64,000 nt of DNA from Novosphingobium chloroacetimidivorans. Lineage in GTDB: Bacteria > Pseudomonadota > Alphaproteobacteria > Sphingomonadales > Sphingomonadaceae. This document shows, piece after piece, positions 44,045 to 52,613 of the stretch (positions are counted from its first letter, which is position 1; every line of letters starts with the position of its first letter). Position numbers and translations under genes: made by a program. The notes under the pieces are model-generated. The model searched no databases and had not been told where the DNA came from. It was given only the letters and a program-made list of their open reading frames with translations. The stretch is from contig NZ_JACHLR010000012.1 of NCBI RefSeq assembly GCF_014204535.1, positions 62,001 to 126,000 on the forward strand, in the 5' to 3' direction.

Positions 44045-44233
44045 TCAGTCGCGCGGGCGCTTGGTCGAGAAGCGACGCCCGATGGCGACGCCCGCGACGC
44101 CAAGGCCGAGCAGGAGCAGTGCACTGGGCTCAGGCAAGGCGACACTGCCCGATGCGGCGAGCGCGGGCATGGCGCACGCGACGGCAAGGACCACGGCGGT
44201 GAGGATCGTCGGCAGATTGCGGGTTCGCGGCAC
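44045..44233 (-). CDS. Minimal PEP-CTERM protein
   Basis: A 62-residue protein made of almost nothing but two targeting signals. Residues 1-27 are a signal peptide (VPRTRNLPTILTAVVLAVAC..., cleavage near ALAA). After about seven residues comes the PEP-CTERM sorting tail: LPEPSALLLLGLGVAGVAIG then RRFSTKRPRD. In such tails EpsH/XrtA-type exosortases cut near PEP. GTG at 44231-44233 with AAGG ahead was chosen; an ATG at 44293 would add an implausible segment before the signal peptide. It lies between hisF and hisE. Confidence 0.7.
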   Translation of the reverse strand: MPRTRNLPTILTAVVLAVACAMPALAASGSVALPEPSALLLLGLGVAGVAIGRRFSTKRPRD

Positions 44234-44367
44234 GACAGGACCTTTTACATGCTTCGTGCCGTCGTAAACGCAACTCCTGTGCCACCTACGCAAACACGCC
44301 TAAGAGCAAGGTCCTTAGTGGTTAATACGAGACGCGGCAAACTCGGGATTGTAAAGCCTGCCGACTC

Positions 44368-45129
44368 TCAGCCGCGGGCAGGCAGCCCCGCCGCGCGCAG
44401 GGCGCCATGCGCCTCAGCGATCGAGTGCTTGCCGAAGTGGAAGATCGATGCGGCGAGGACGGCGCTCGCATGGCCCTTGGTGACGCCCTCGACAAGGTGG
44501 TCGAGATTGCCCACGCCGCCGCTGGCGATGACCGGCACGCCCACGGCATCGGCGATCGCGCGGGTGAGTGCCAGATCGTAACCAGCCTGCGTGCCGTCGC
44601 CATCCATCGAGGTCACCAGCAGTTCACCGGCGCCCAGGCTCGCGAGCCGGGCCGCATGCTCCAGCGCATCGATGCCGGTCGCGCGGCGGCCGCCGTGGGT
44701 GAAGATCTCCCAGCGGCCTTCCCCAACCTTGCGGGCGTCTACCGAGGCGACGATGCACTGGCTGCCGAAGCGCGCGGCGATGTCGGACACCACCTCCGGG
44801 CGCGCCACCGCGGCGGAGTTGACCGCGACCTTGTCGGCGCCGGCCAGCAGCAGCGCGCGCGCATCCTCTGCCGTGCGCACCCCGCCGCCCACGGTCAGCG
44901 GCATGAAGCACACTTCCGCCGTGCGCCGAACGATGTCGAGCAACGTGCCGCGACCTTCGTGGCTGGCCGAGATGTCGAGAAAACACAGTTCGTCCGCGCC
45001 CGCTGCGTCATAGGCCCGCGCCTGCTCGACCGGATCGCCGGCATCGCGCAGTTCGACGAAGTTCACGCCCTTGACCACGCGGCCATCGGCGACGTCGAGG
45101 CAGGGAATGACGCGGATGCGCACGGTCAT
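44368..45129 (-). CDS. hisF: Imidazole glycerol phosphate synthase, HisF subunit
   Basis: A 253-residue (beta/alpha)8 cyclase forming IGP and AICAR with ammonia from HisH. Catalytic aspartates are in [14 protein letters not shown] and [11 protein letters not shown]; phosphate-binding loops are VGGGVR and SGGVGN. The start ATG at 45127-45129 abuts a palindromic repeat; the longer frame upstream is repeat DNA. Confidence 0.97.
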   Translation of the reverse strand: MTVRIRVIPCLDVADGRVVKGVNFVELRDAGDPVEQARAYDAAGADELCFLDISASHEGRGTLLDIVRRTAEVCFMPLTVGGGVRTAEDARALLLAGADKVAVNSAAVARPEVVSDIAARFGSQCIVASVDARKVGEGRWEIFTHGGRRATGIDALEHAARLASLGAGELLVTSMDGDGTQAGYDLALTRAIADAVGVPVIASGGVGNLDHLVEGVTKGHASAVLAASIFHFGKHSIAEAHGALRAAGLPARG

Positions 45130-45133
45130 GCGT

Positions 45134-45268
45134 CGTCCCCTCCACCACTCGCTACGCGAGCGGTGCCCCTCCCCGAGACAAGCTCGGGGAGGATCTGAAG
45201 GCGATCTAAGGTCCTCCCCGAGCTTGCTCGGGGAGGGGGACCGTCCGCGAAGCGGATGGTGGAGGGGG
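45134..45268. repeat. Inverted pair of palindromic repeats (type A) between hisA and hisF
   Basis: CGTCCCCTCCACCACTCGCT (from 45134) ending near 45193, and an inverted copy GTCCTCCCCGAGCTTGCTCG (from 45211) to 45268. It is the same family as at 5776 and 62048. It lies inside the his operon. Confidence 0.8.
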
Positions 45269-45271
45269 AAA

Positions 45272-46000
45272 TCACGCCGCCTCCGCCATCGCAATCGCTG
45301 CGGCCAGGTCCAGCCGACCGTCATACAGCGCCCGCCCGGTGATCACACCCTCGATGCCGTCGCGCGCATGCAGCGCCAGCATGCGGATGTCGTCGAGGCC
45401 CTTCACGCCGCCGCTGGCGATCACCGGCAGATCGGTCTGGCGCGCAAGGTCGACGGTCGCCTCGATGTTGCAGCCCTTGAGCAAGCCGTCGCGGCCGATG
45501 TCGGTGAACAGCAGGCTGGCGACGCCGGCGTCCTCGAAGCGGCGCGCCATGTCGACGATCGACACGTCGGACACTTCCGCCCAGCCCTCGGTCGCGACCA
45601 TGCCGTCGCGCGCGTCCACCGCGACGACGATGCCGCCGGGGTACTCGCGCGCCATGTCCTTGACGAACTGCGGATCCTTGAGCGCGGCGGTGCCCATGAC
45701 CACGCGGCTGACGCCCAGGTCGAACCAGCCGGCGACCGCATCGGGCGTGCGGATACCGCCGCCCAGTTGCACATGGCCGGGGAACGCCCTGAGGATGCCT
45801 TCGACAGCCTCGCGGTTCTGCGCCGAGCCGGCGAACGAACCGTCGAGGTCGACCACGTGCAGGAACTGCGAGCCGGCCTGCGCAAAGAGCGTGGCCTGCG
45901 CCGCGGGATCGTCACCATAGACGGTCGCGCGCGCCATGTCGCCTTCGGCCAGGCGGACGACCTGGCCCTGCTTGAGGTCGATGGCGGGAAAGACGATCAT
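45272..46000 (-). CDS. hisA: Phosphoribosylformimino-5-aminoimidazole carboxamide ribotide isomerase
   Basis: A 242-residue (beta/alpha)8 isomerase of histidine synthesis. The catalytic pair is in [14 protein letters not shown] and [13 protein letters not shown]; phosphate loops are LGGGIRT and SGGVKG. ATG at 45998-46000 has GGAAGG nine bases ahead. Confidence 0.97.
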   Translation of the reverse strand: MIVFPAIDLKQGQVVRLAEGDMARATVYGDDPAAQATLFAQAGSQFLHVVDLDGSFAGSAQNREAVEGILRAFPGHVQLGGGIRTPDAVAGWFDLGVSRVVMGTAALKDPQFVKDMAREYPGGIVVAVDARDGMVATEGWAEVSDVSIVDMARRFEDAGVASLLFTDIGRDGLLKGCNIEATVDLARQTDLPVIASGGVKGLDDIRMLALHARDGIEGVITGRALYDGRLDLAAAIAMAEAA

Positions 46001-46030
46001 GCCACAAACCTTCCGGTACAATCACTAACT

Positions 46031-46123
46031 CGTCGCCCCCGCGAAGGCGGGGGCCCCGCTTCCTTGCGCCTGGCGACGAGCGTTGAGACAACAAGCGGGG
46101 TCCCCGCCTGCGCGGGGGCGACG
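46031..46123. repeat. Palindromic repeat pair (GTCGCCCCCGCG type), copy 2
   Basis: Arms 46031-46061 and 46093-46123 are inverted 31-bp copies with few mismatches, nearly identical to those at 23630-23719. They sit between hisH and hisA. Confidence 0.85.
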
Positions 46124-46148
46124 GGGTGTTTGTTCGCAACCTGTGCCG

Positions 46149-46778
46149 TCACGGCTTCCACTCCAGAAACCGCTCCAGCAGCGCGAGGCCGTAAGCCTGG
46201 CTCTTCTCCGGATGGAACTGCACGCCCACGACGTTGTCCCGCGCGACGGCAGCCACGAGGCCGCCGCCGTGATCGGTCATCGCCGCGACTGTCGCGCCGT
46301 CCTCCGGCGCGAAGTGATAGGAGTGCAGGAAATACGCCTCGCCCGCCTCGATCAGCCCACTACTGCGATCGTGGCGGCCGAGCGAGACGTCGTTCCAGCC
46401 CATGTGCGGCACCTTGATGGCAGGGTCGGTCCGCTCGATCAGCCGCACTTCACCCGCGATCCAGTCGAGCCCCGGCGTCACGCCATGCTCCAGCCCGCGC
46501 GTCGCCAGCAGTTGCATGCCCACGCAGATGCCCAGGAACGGGGCGCCGCCAACGTGAACCCGCTCGGTCATCGCCTCGACCAGGTGCGGGATCGCGTGCA
46601 GGCCCTCGGCGCAGGCCTTGAACGAGCCGACGCCCGGCAGCACGATCCGGTCCGCCGCGCGCACCACGTCGGCGTTGGCGGTGATGTGCACGCCGTCCGC
46701 GCCCGCCGCCTTCAGCGCATTGGCGACCGAGTGGAGGTTGCCGGCTCCGTAGTCGATCAGAGCCAGGACTTCAGCCAC
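46149..46778 (-). CDS. hisH: Imidazole glycerol phosphate synthase, HisH subunit
   Basis: A 209-residue class I glutamine amidotransferase delivering ammonia to HisF. The nucleophile is in [11 protein letters not shown] and the His/Glu pair in [12 protein letters not shown] at 46776-46778 overlaps the hisB stop by eight bases, so translation is coupled. Confidence 0.96.
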   Translation of the reverse strand: MAEVLALIDYGAGNLHSVANALKAAGADGVHITANADVVRAADRIVLPGVGSFKACAEGLHAIPHLVEAMTERVHVGGAPFLGICVGMQLLATRGLEHGVTPGLDWIAGEVRLIERTDPAIKVPHMGWNDVSLGRHDRSSGLIEAGEAYFLHSYHFAPEDGATVAAMTDHGGGLVAAVARDNVVGVQFHPEKSQAYGLALLERFLEWKP

Positions 46779-47364
46779 CCAGCTGGCCCTTGGTGGAGGG
46801 CACCGCATCGCCCTTGCGCGCATCCAGCTCGACCGCGGCGCGCATCGCCCGGGCGAACCCCTTGAAGATCGCCTCGCAGATGTGGTGGTTGTTGGTGCCG
46901 TAGAGCAGCTCGATGTGCAGGGTGATGCCCACTGCCTGGCCGATCGAGTGGAACCAGTGCTCGACCAGCTCGGTGTCGAGCTCGCCCAGCTTCTCCTGCG
47001 TGAACCCCGCCTTCCACACGAAGTAGGGACGGCCCGAGATGTCGAGCGCCACGCGCGCCAACGTCTCGTCCATCGGCGAGTAGGCGGAGCCGTAGCGGCC
47101 GATCCCGCGCTTGTCGCCCAGCGCCTCGGCAATCGCCTGGCCGATGGCGATGGCGCTGTCCTCGCACGTGTGGTGCTGGTCGACGTGCAGGTCGCCGACG
47201 ACGCGGCACCGGATGTCGATCAGCGAATGGCGGGAGAACTGCTCGATCATGTGGTCGAGGAAGCCGATCCCGGTCGACACCTCATAGGCGCCGGTGCCAT
47301 CGAGGTTCACCTCGACGGCAATGTCGGTTTCGTGCGTCTTGCGGGCGATCCGGGCGGTGCGCAT
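46771..47364 (-). CDS. hisB: Imidazoleglycerol-phosphate dehydratase
   Basis: A 197-residue monofunctional dehydratase. It carries the metal-binding duplicates [17 protein letters not shown] and [17 protein letters not shown] and [13 protein letters not shown]. It heads the hisBHAF(E) cluster and is divergent from sspB across 161 bp. Confidence 0.97.
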   Translation of the reverse strand: MRTARIARKTHETDIAVEVNLDGTGAYEVSTGIGFLDHMIEQFSRHSLIDIRCRVVGDLHVDQHHTCEDSAIAIGQAIAEALGDKRGIGRYGSAYSPMDETLARVALDISGRPYFVWKAGFTQEKLGELDTELVEHWFHSIGQAVGITLHIELLYGTNNHHICEAIFKGFARAMRAAVELDARKGDAVPSTKGQLGG

Positions 47365-47525
47365 GCGCGGCCTATAGGCGGCCCCCGCGCAGAATCAATC
47401 GTTCGGCATGCGACAGCCCGCATCTGTGGCGAAGTTGCGCACAGAACGGCCAAATCGTGTGTCGGCGATGAAAATGGCGATCATGGCGGGTTGACCGGCC
47501 CCGACTCGATGCGCAGTTAGGCCGC

Positions 47526-48026
47526 ATGACAGACACGCCGCCGGACAGCCTCATTCCCTACGACGAGATCGTGCAGGAGGCGCTGCGCGCCGTCGTCGGC
47601 CGCGTGCTCGGCCAAGTGGTGGCCGGGGGCGGCACGCTGCCGGGCAACCACCACTTCTACATCACCTTCAAGACTGCGGCGCCCGGCGTCTCGGTGCCCC
47701 CTGAGTTGAAGGCGCGCTTCCCCGACGAGATGACGATCGTCCTGCAGAACAAGTTCTGGGACCTGGTCGTCGGTGAGGACTACTTCGGCGTCGGCCTCAG
47801 CTTTAACCAGATCCCGGCCAAGCTGCACATTCCCTTCTCCGCCATCACCGCCTTCGTCGACCCGGCCGTCGACTTCGGCCTCCAGTTCCAGGCCATGGTC
47901 GCGCCCGAGGACGAGGAGGAGCACGACCCCGACAACGACGGCGCGGAACGCGATGGGGCCCCGCGCATTACTCCGAGCGAGGACGGCTCGAACGTGGTTT
48001 CGGTCGACTTCGGCAAGAAGAAGTAG
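47526..48026 (+). CDS. sspB: SspB-family ClpXP specificity-enhancing factor
   Basis: A 166-residue SspB. The substrate-binding domain covers residues ~10-125 (IPYDEIVQEALRAVVGRVLG, GNHHFYITFKT and the barrel strands), then an acidic linker and the short Lys-ended tail VVSVDFGKKK that docks on the ClpX zinc domain. It tethers ssrA-tagged proteins to ClpXP. With RcdA (695-1162) it is the second ClpXP adaptor in the window. Confidence 0.93.
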   Translation: MTDTPPDSLIPYDEIVQEALRAVVGRVLGQVVAGGGTLPGNHHFYITFKTAAPGVSVPPELKARFPDEMTIVLQNKFWDLVVGEDYFGVGLSFNQIPAKLHIPFSAITAFVDPAVDFGLQFQAMVAPEDEEEHDPDNDGAERDGAPRITPSEDGSNVVSVDFGKKK

Positions 48027-48053
48027 GCGGGCGCGGCCCGGGATCGGGAAACC

Positions 48054-48506
48054 ATGGCGAAGAGCACACTGGGCAAGCGGCTGGCGCGCCTGACCTCCAG
48101 CGGTCGCGGCAGCGGCTCGACCAAGGATGCGGTCAAGCAGGCTCTGCCCGGCAATCCCGAAGAGCTCCACGGCCCCAGCCCGAACCCGGCGACCAACCTG
48201 CTGCTGGCCGACGTCGCGCTGCGCACGGGCACAATGATCGCGCGCCGCGCCGTCGAGCGCCAGCTGCTCGGAGCCAAGTACCCCACCCGCAAGGCCGCCG
48301 CGATCCTGCGTGGCCGCTCGCTGACCGAATCGGCGCTGCACTCGGTGCTGGCTCGCATGGCGGTCCGGTCGGTGCCCGGGGCTATCCTGGTGGGTGGAGG
48401 GCTAGTGGCCAAGACACTCTACGATCGCGCCAAGGGCCGGCAGTCGCTTGGCGATGGCGAGGCCAAGCTGCACGAGATGGCCAAGGACGGCTCCGACAAG
48501 GCCTGA
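48054..48506 (+). CDS. Hypothetical basic protein downstream of sspB
   Basis: A 150-residue protein. The middle (about 45-120) contains long helices, including LLLADVALRTGTMIARRAVERQLL and a hydrophobic segment VPGAILVGGGLVAKTLYDRA that could lie in or on the membrane. It starts 27 bp after sspB on the same strand. No family is recognised. Confidence 0.7.
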   Translation: MAKSTLGKRLARLTSSGRGSGSTKDAVKQALPGNPEELHGPSPNPATNLLLADVALRTGTMIARRAVERQLLGAKYPTRKAAAILRGRSLTESALHSVLARMAVRSVPGAILVGGGLVAKTLYDRAKGRQSLGDGEAKLHEMAKDGSDKA

Positions 48507-48590
48507 CGTGCCGCGGCCGACAGGCCCGGATCGTCCACTTGCGGTCGGACCCCATCTTGATTTGACGCGCGCTCGCCGCCATCAGCGGGC

Positions 48591-49265
48591 ATGACCAATC
48601 CCGAAGTCGTCGCTCCGACCATACCCGATTCCGACGCGCTGCACCGCCGCGGGCTGATGTTCATCCTGTCCTCGCCCTCTGGTGCGGGCAAGACCACCGT
48701 CTCGCGCATGCTGCTGCAGCGCGACGAGCGGTTGCGCATGTCGGTCTCGGTCACCACCCGTTCGCCGCGGCCGGGCGAAGTGGACGGGCGCGACTACCAC
48801 TTTACCGACCACGCCGGGTTCGAGCGCATGGTGGAAGACGGCGAGTTCCTGGAGTGGGCGCACGTCTTCGGTCACAGCTACGGCACGCCCAAGGCCGAGG
48901 TGAAGGCAGGCCTGCGCGAGGGCAACGACTACCTGTTCGACATCGACTGGCAGGGCACCCAGCAGCTCTACCAGAAGATGCAGAGCGATGTCGTGCGGGT
49001 GTTCCTGCTGCCGCCCAGCATCGACGAATTGCGCCGCCGCCTGAACGCGCGCGGCACCGACAGCGCCGAAGTCATCGCCTCACGCATGGAGCGCGCCAAG
49101 GCCGAGATCAGCCATTGGGACGGCTACGACTACGTGATCGTCAACGATGATATCGACATCTGCTTCGCCAAGGTGTCGCAGATCCTGGCGTCCGAACGGA
49201 TGCGCCGCATGCGGCAGACGGGGCTGATCCCGTTCGTGCGGGAACTGACCGCGCCGGATAGCTAG
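48591..49265 (+). CDS. gmk: Guanylate kinase
   Basis: A 224-residue GMP kinase. The P-loop is SSPSGAGKTTV (about 27-37), followed by the GMP-binding SVSVTTRSPRPGEVDGRDYHF and the lid SRMERAKAEISH. The amino-terminal ~20 residues are an extension relative to the E. coli enzyme. Confidence 0.96.
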   Translation: MTNPEVVAPTIPDSDALHRRGLMFILSSPSGAGKTTVSRMLLQRDERLRMSVSVTTRSPRPGEVDGRDYHFTDHAGFERMVEDGEFLEWAHVFGHSYGTPKAEVKAGLREGNDYLFDIDWQGTQQLYQKMQSDVVRVFLLPPSIDELRRRLNARGTDSAEVIASRMERAKAEISHWDGYDYVIVNDDIDICFAKVSQILASERMRRMRQTGLIPFVRELTAPDS

Positions 49266-49350
49266 GGCTGGCAGGTACACGTTTGCAGATCTGCCCGACT
49301 GCGCGCGTCTCGGCGTGGCACCTTCAGGCTCTGCCCCACCCCACCTGCCC

Positions 49351-49437
49351 TCGTCATCCCGGGCTTGACCCGGGATCCCGCTTCTCTCTTCCACGCCGCA
49401 AAGGCAGCGGGGCCCCGGATCAAGTCCGGGGCGACGA
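49351..49437. repeat. Palindromic repeat pair (CATCCCGGGCTTGACCCGGGAT type)
   Basis: TCGTCATCCCGGGCTTGACC (from 49351) and GATCAAGTCCGGGGCGACGA (ending 49437) are inverted relatives about 30 bp apart. They separate gmk from the A+T-richer patch. Confidence 0.7.
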
Positions 49438-49464
49438 CTGATACTGGTGGGAAGCGGTCATGAC

Positions 49465-49923
49465 TTAGCGATCGTTTTGCCAGTCTCCGAAATTCTTCTG
49501 CGCTCGGAGTGCCGCTTCGGAACCGCGTAGCAGGCGGACATAAGGTGGCACGACCTTCTCTGCGAGGCAGTTGAAAGCTCGGTCATCAACCTGATCTTCG
49601 CCCATCCGAAGCCAAGCAGAAGAGTCCGCATCCATAACTGCGACCTCGTTCGTGCTGATGGTCCATTTCTTGATTTTGCAACGGACGGCGACCTGTACGG
49701 GGTAATCCGAAAGGCTTCTTGAATGAGGATCGGGGTCTTTGACGCCGTGATCGAGGGACGAACTTGACCCTGTACCACTGCTATGGACCAATACGTAGAA
49801 TACTTCTGGATCTTCAGCCTTGAGGATAAATTTAGGCACCAGCCAAGACAGCACGCCCAGTGCCGTTCCTAACGCCAGCCATCGGAGCCATGAACTGGCG
49901 TTACCTTGTCGTCGCATGATCAT
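49465..49923 (-). CDS. Membrane-anchored hypothetical protein (accessory)
   Basis: A 152-residue protein with an amino-terminal transmembrane helix (about 12-30, WLRWLALGTALGVLSWLVPK) and a ~120-residue extracytoplasmic domain without recognised motifs. Codon use is visibly more A+T-rich than in flanking genes. Two ATGs (49923 and 49917) are possible starts. Probably acquired horizontally; no homologue is recognised. Confidence 0.6.
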   Translation of the reverse strand: MIMRRQGNASSWLRWLALGTALGVLSWLVPKFILKAEDPEVFYVLVHSSGTGSSSSLDHGVKDPDPHSRSLSDYPVQVAVRCKIKKWTISTNEVAVMDADSSAWLRMGEDQVDDRAFNCLAEKVVPPYVRLLRGSEAALRAQKNFGDWQNDR

Positions 49924-50082
49924 CGATGCACTCGTCCTACCGATATCTAATCAGCGCCGCCAAGGCGTCGTGAGCAAATTCGTGCAGTGACCGCTAGTGG
50001 GCGCGTGCTGCCGAACGGCTTTCGACGGAAAGTGGTGGGAAGCGGACATTGCGTCGGGTCGATTGCATCGTAAGAAGCAGCC

Positions 50083-50643
50083 ATGGAAATTGCTACGCCC
50101 GATCAAATACGTTCACCGGTTGAGGTCGCGCCTCGTGCGCTTACTCTCTTTGCTGTAGTTGCGGTGGGATTGGGAGCGGACCGAGAAGAAATCATCCCAT
50201 GGCTGCGTGAAAACGACCTGTTTGAAGAGCTTTCACCCATGGAGGCTCAGTTCATCGAAGACCCAGAGCCTTCCGAGCGTCAAATCACAAACGCGAGTTG
50301 GTATTCCGAGCGTCTGATAGCCTTGCTTTGGGCACTCGACCTTGCATCGATGCCACCCGCTGACGAGCGATGCGATACTTCCCTGTTGCAGGACATCTTA
50401 CCACCATATGCTGAAGTGAACGAAAGGGACTTCATCAAGTCTGCCAAACTGCGAAGTGGGGAAGAGTTGATCGCTATGGTGGATCAAATTCTCAACCTTC
50501 ACTGGGAGGCGCGAGACGCGAGGATACATGATCGTCCGCCACGCAACGTCGACTTGGGGATCATTCAGGAACGACATCATGCCATCAACTGGGTTATTGG
50601 CTACGATGGGCTGCCTTGGGATGAGGTAACCACCGACACATAA
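50083..50643 (+). CDS. DUF4272 domain protein (accessory)
   Basis: A 186-residue cytoplasmic protein. Segments SWYSERLIALLWALDLASMP, the FIKSAKLRSGEELIAMVDQILNLHWEARDAR stretch and QERHHAINWVIGY match DUF4272. DUF4272 proteins often occur near polymorphic toxins as candidate immunity proteins, but no toxin gene is seen here. Base composition is lower in G+C than the flanks, like the gene at 49465. Confidence 0.7.
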   Translation: MEIATPDQIRSPVEVAPRALTLFAVVAVGLGADREEIIPWLRENDLFEELSPMEAQFIEDPEPSERQITNASWYSERLIALLWALDLASMPPADERCDTSLLQDILPPYAEVNERDFIKSAKLRSGEELIAMVDQILNLHWEARDARIHDRPPRNVDLGIIQERHHAINWVIGYDGLPWDEVTTDT

Positions 50644-50782
50644 TGTCCGCAACTGGGCGTAAGCAGCCAGTGCAATTGCGTGGGCATAACCTCGAACCCC
50701 GCCGCCCCACCACACCAGCCTTGTCCCCCAGCCCCGCAGGCGATAGGCGCTCCACCGCATCATTTCTCCCGGAGCCGCTCTC

Positions 50783-51619
<837 letters not shown>

Positions 51620-51631
51620 CCTCCAACGCGT

Positions 51632-51652
51632 CGATCCGGCAATACCGGATCG
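51632..51652 (+). terminator. Hairpin after dapD
   Basis: CGATCCGG / CCGGATCG, an 8-bp perfect stem with a 5-nt loop, 13 bp after the stop. No T-run follows, so termination is not certain. Confidence 0.35.
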
Positions 51653-51849
51653 GGTGCGGCACCGGCCCGCTCCGCTATCTGACCGCCTATCGCGTATACC
51701 TTGGTGGGAGGTCAAATGGCATGCGCGCCCGTGCCGCATCCACGTCAGTTGATCAGACCTTCACGCCAGCGCGAGGAACGGCCGCCCACCCCATGCGTTC
51801 CCCCGATGCAAGTTCCGCCGTCGGCGGCATCGCATCGAGGAGACATGCC

Positions 51850-52086
51850 ATGGAAGTTCGCAACGGCGAAGTTCACGTCGACAGTGTAGAGGCCCGCGCC
51901 GGCAGCAAGAACAACGTGGTGCGCTATATCCTGGCAATCAGCCTTGCGCTGGTCGTGATCGCGTTTACCATCATCGTCCTGACCGGCACGATGACGTCCA
52001 ACCAGACCAACAACGGCACCGATGATTCCGCCCGCGCCAAGGCGGAACAGCAGGCAACGACGCAGCAATCCGGGCCGCAGCAGTAA
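51850..52086 (+). CDS. Small single-pass membrane protein
   Basis: A 78-residue protein: about 24 soluble residues, a transmembrane helix (about 25-47, VVRYILAISLALVVIAFTII) and a polar Asn/Gln/Thr-rich tail. GAGGAG seven bases ahead of ATG 51850 decides the start over an in-frame ATG at 51721. No family is recognised. Confidence 0.65.
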   Translation: MEVRNGEVHVDSVEARAGSKNNVVRYILAISLALVVIAFTIIVLTGTMTSNQTNNGTDDSARAKAEQQATTQQSGPQQ

Positions 52087-52097
52087 GCTTCGCGTAG

Positions 52098-52170
52098 TCC
52101 TCCCTCCGACCGGGGAAAGGACGCGAAGACACGGGGAGGAAGCGACTTGGCTGAAGCTGGAGAGGGTTGC
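52098..52170. repeat. Degenerate palindromic repeat (copy of the 37.5 kb type)
   Basis: GTCCTCCCTCCGACCGGGGA to GCTGGAGAGGGTTG keeps the outline of the 37504-37574 element (CTCC...GGGGA..GGA.GCGAAG...GAAG.TGGAGAGGG) with many changes. Confidence 0.5.
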
Positions 52171-52223
52171 GCTCATCCCGCCCTCTCCTGCCTGCGCCTG
52201 ATCCATAGCCGGACGAGAACCGG

Positions 52224-52613
52224 TCAGCCCGGTCGCGACACCACGGCGCGCACTTCCCTCGCCAGGTTCAGCGGATCGAACGGCTTCAGGATAACGCCGT
52301 CGGCGCCTGTGGCGACATACTCCTCCAGCCCCGCGCGCGAGGCGCGAGCCGTCATGAAGATCGTCTTGGCGCCCGCCAGGTCTTCGCGCCGACGCAAGGC
52401 GGCGTGCAGCGCGAAGCCGTCCATCCCCGGCATCATCACGTCGAGCACGATCACGTCCGGCCGCCACGCCTCGCGCGAGAGCAAGTCGAGCGCCTCCTGC
52501 CCCGAGGATACCGCGCGCACTTCGATCCCCCCATCGATGCGCAGCGCCATGCTCGCGATGGTACGTATGTCGTCGTCGTCATCGACATAGAGGATGCGCA
52601 GATCGGTGCTCAT
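52224..52613 (-). CDS. Single-domain response regulator
   Basis: A 129-residue CheY-like receiver with no output domain. Phosphorylation-site residues are all present: acidic patch LYVDDDDDIRT, acceptor aspartate in VIVLDVMMPGMDG, switch threonine in IFMTARA and lysine in GVILKPFDP. Its start overlaps the hybrid kinase stop (ATGA), so it is co-translated and probably part of the same relay. Confidence 0.92.
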   Translation of the reverse strand: MSTDLRILYVDDDDDIRTIASMALRIDGGIEVRAVSSGQEALDLLSREAWRPDVIVLDVMMPGMDGFALHAALRRREDLAGAKTIFMTARASRAGLEEYVATGADGVILKPFDPLNLAREVRAVVSRPG

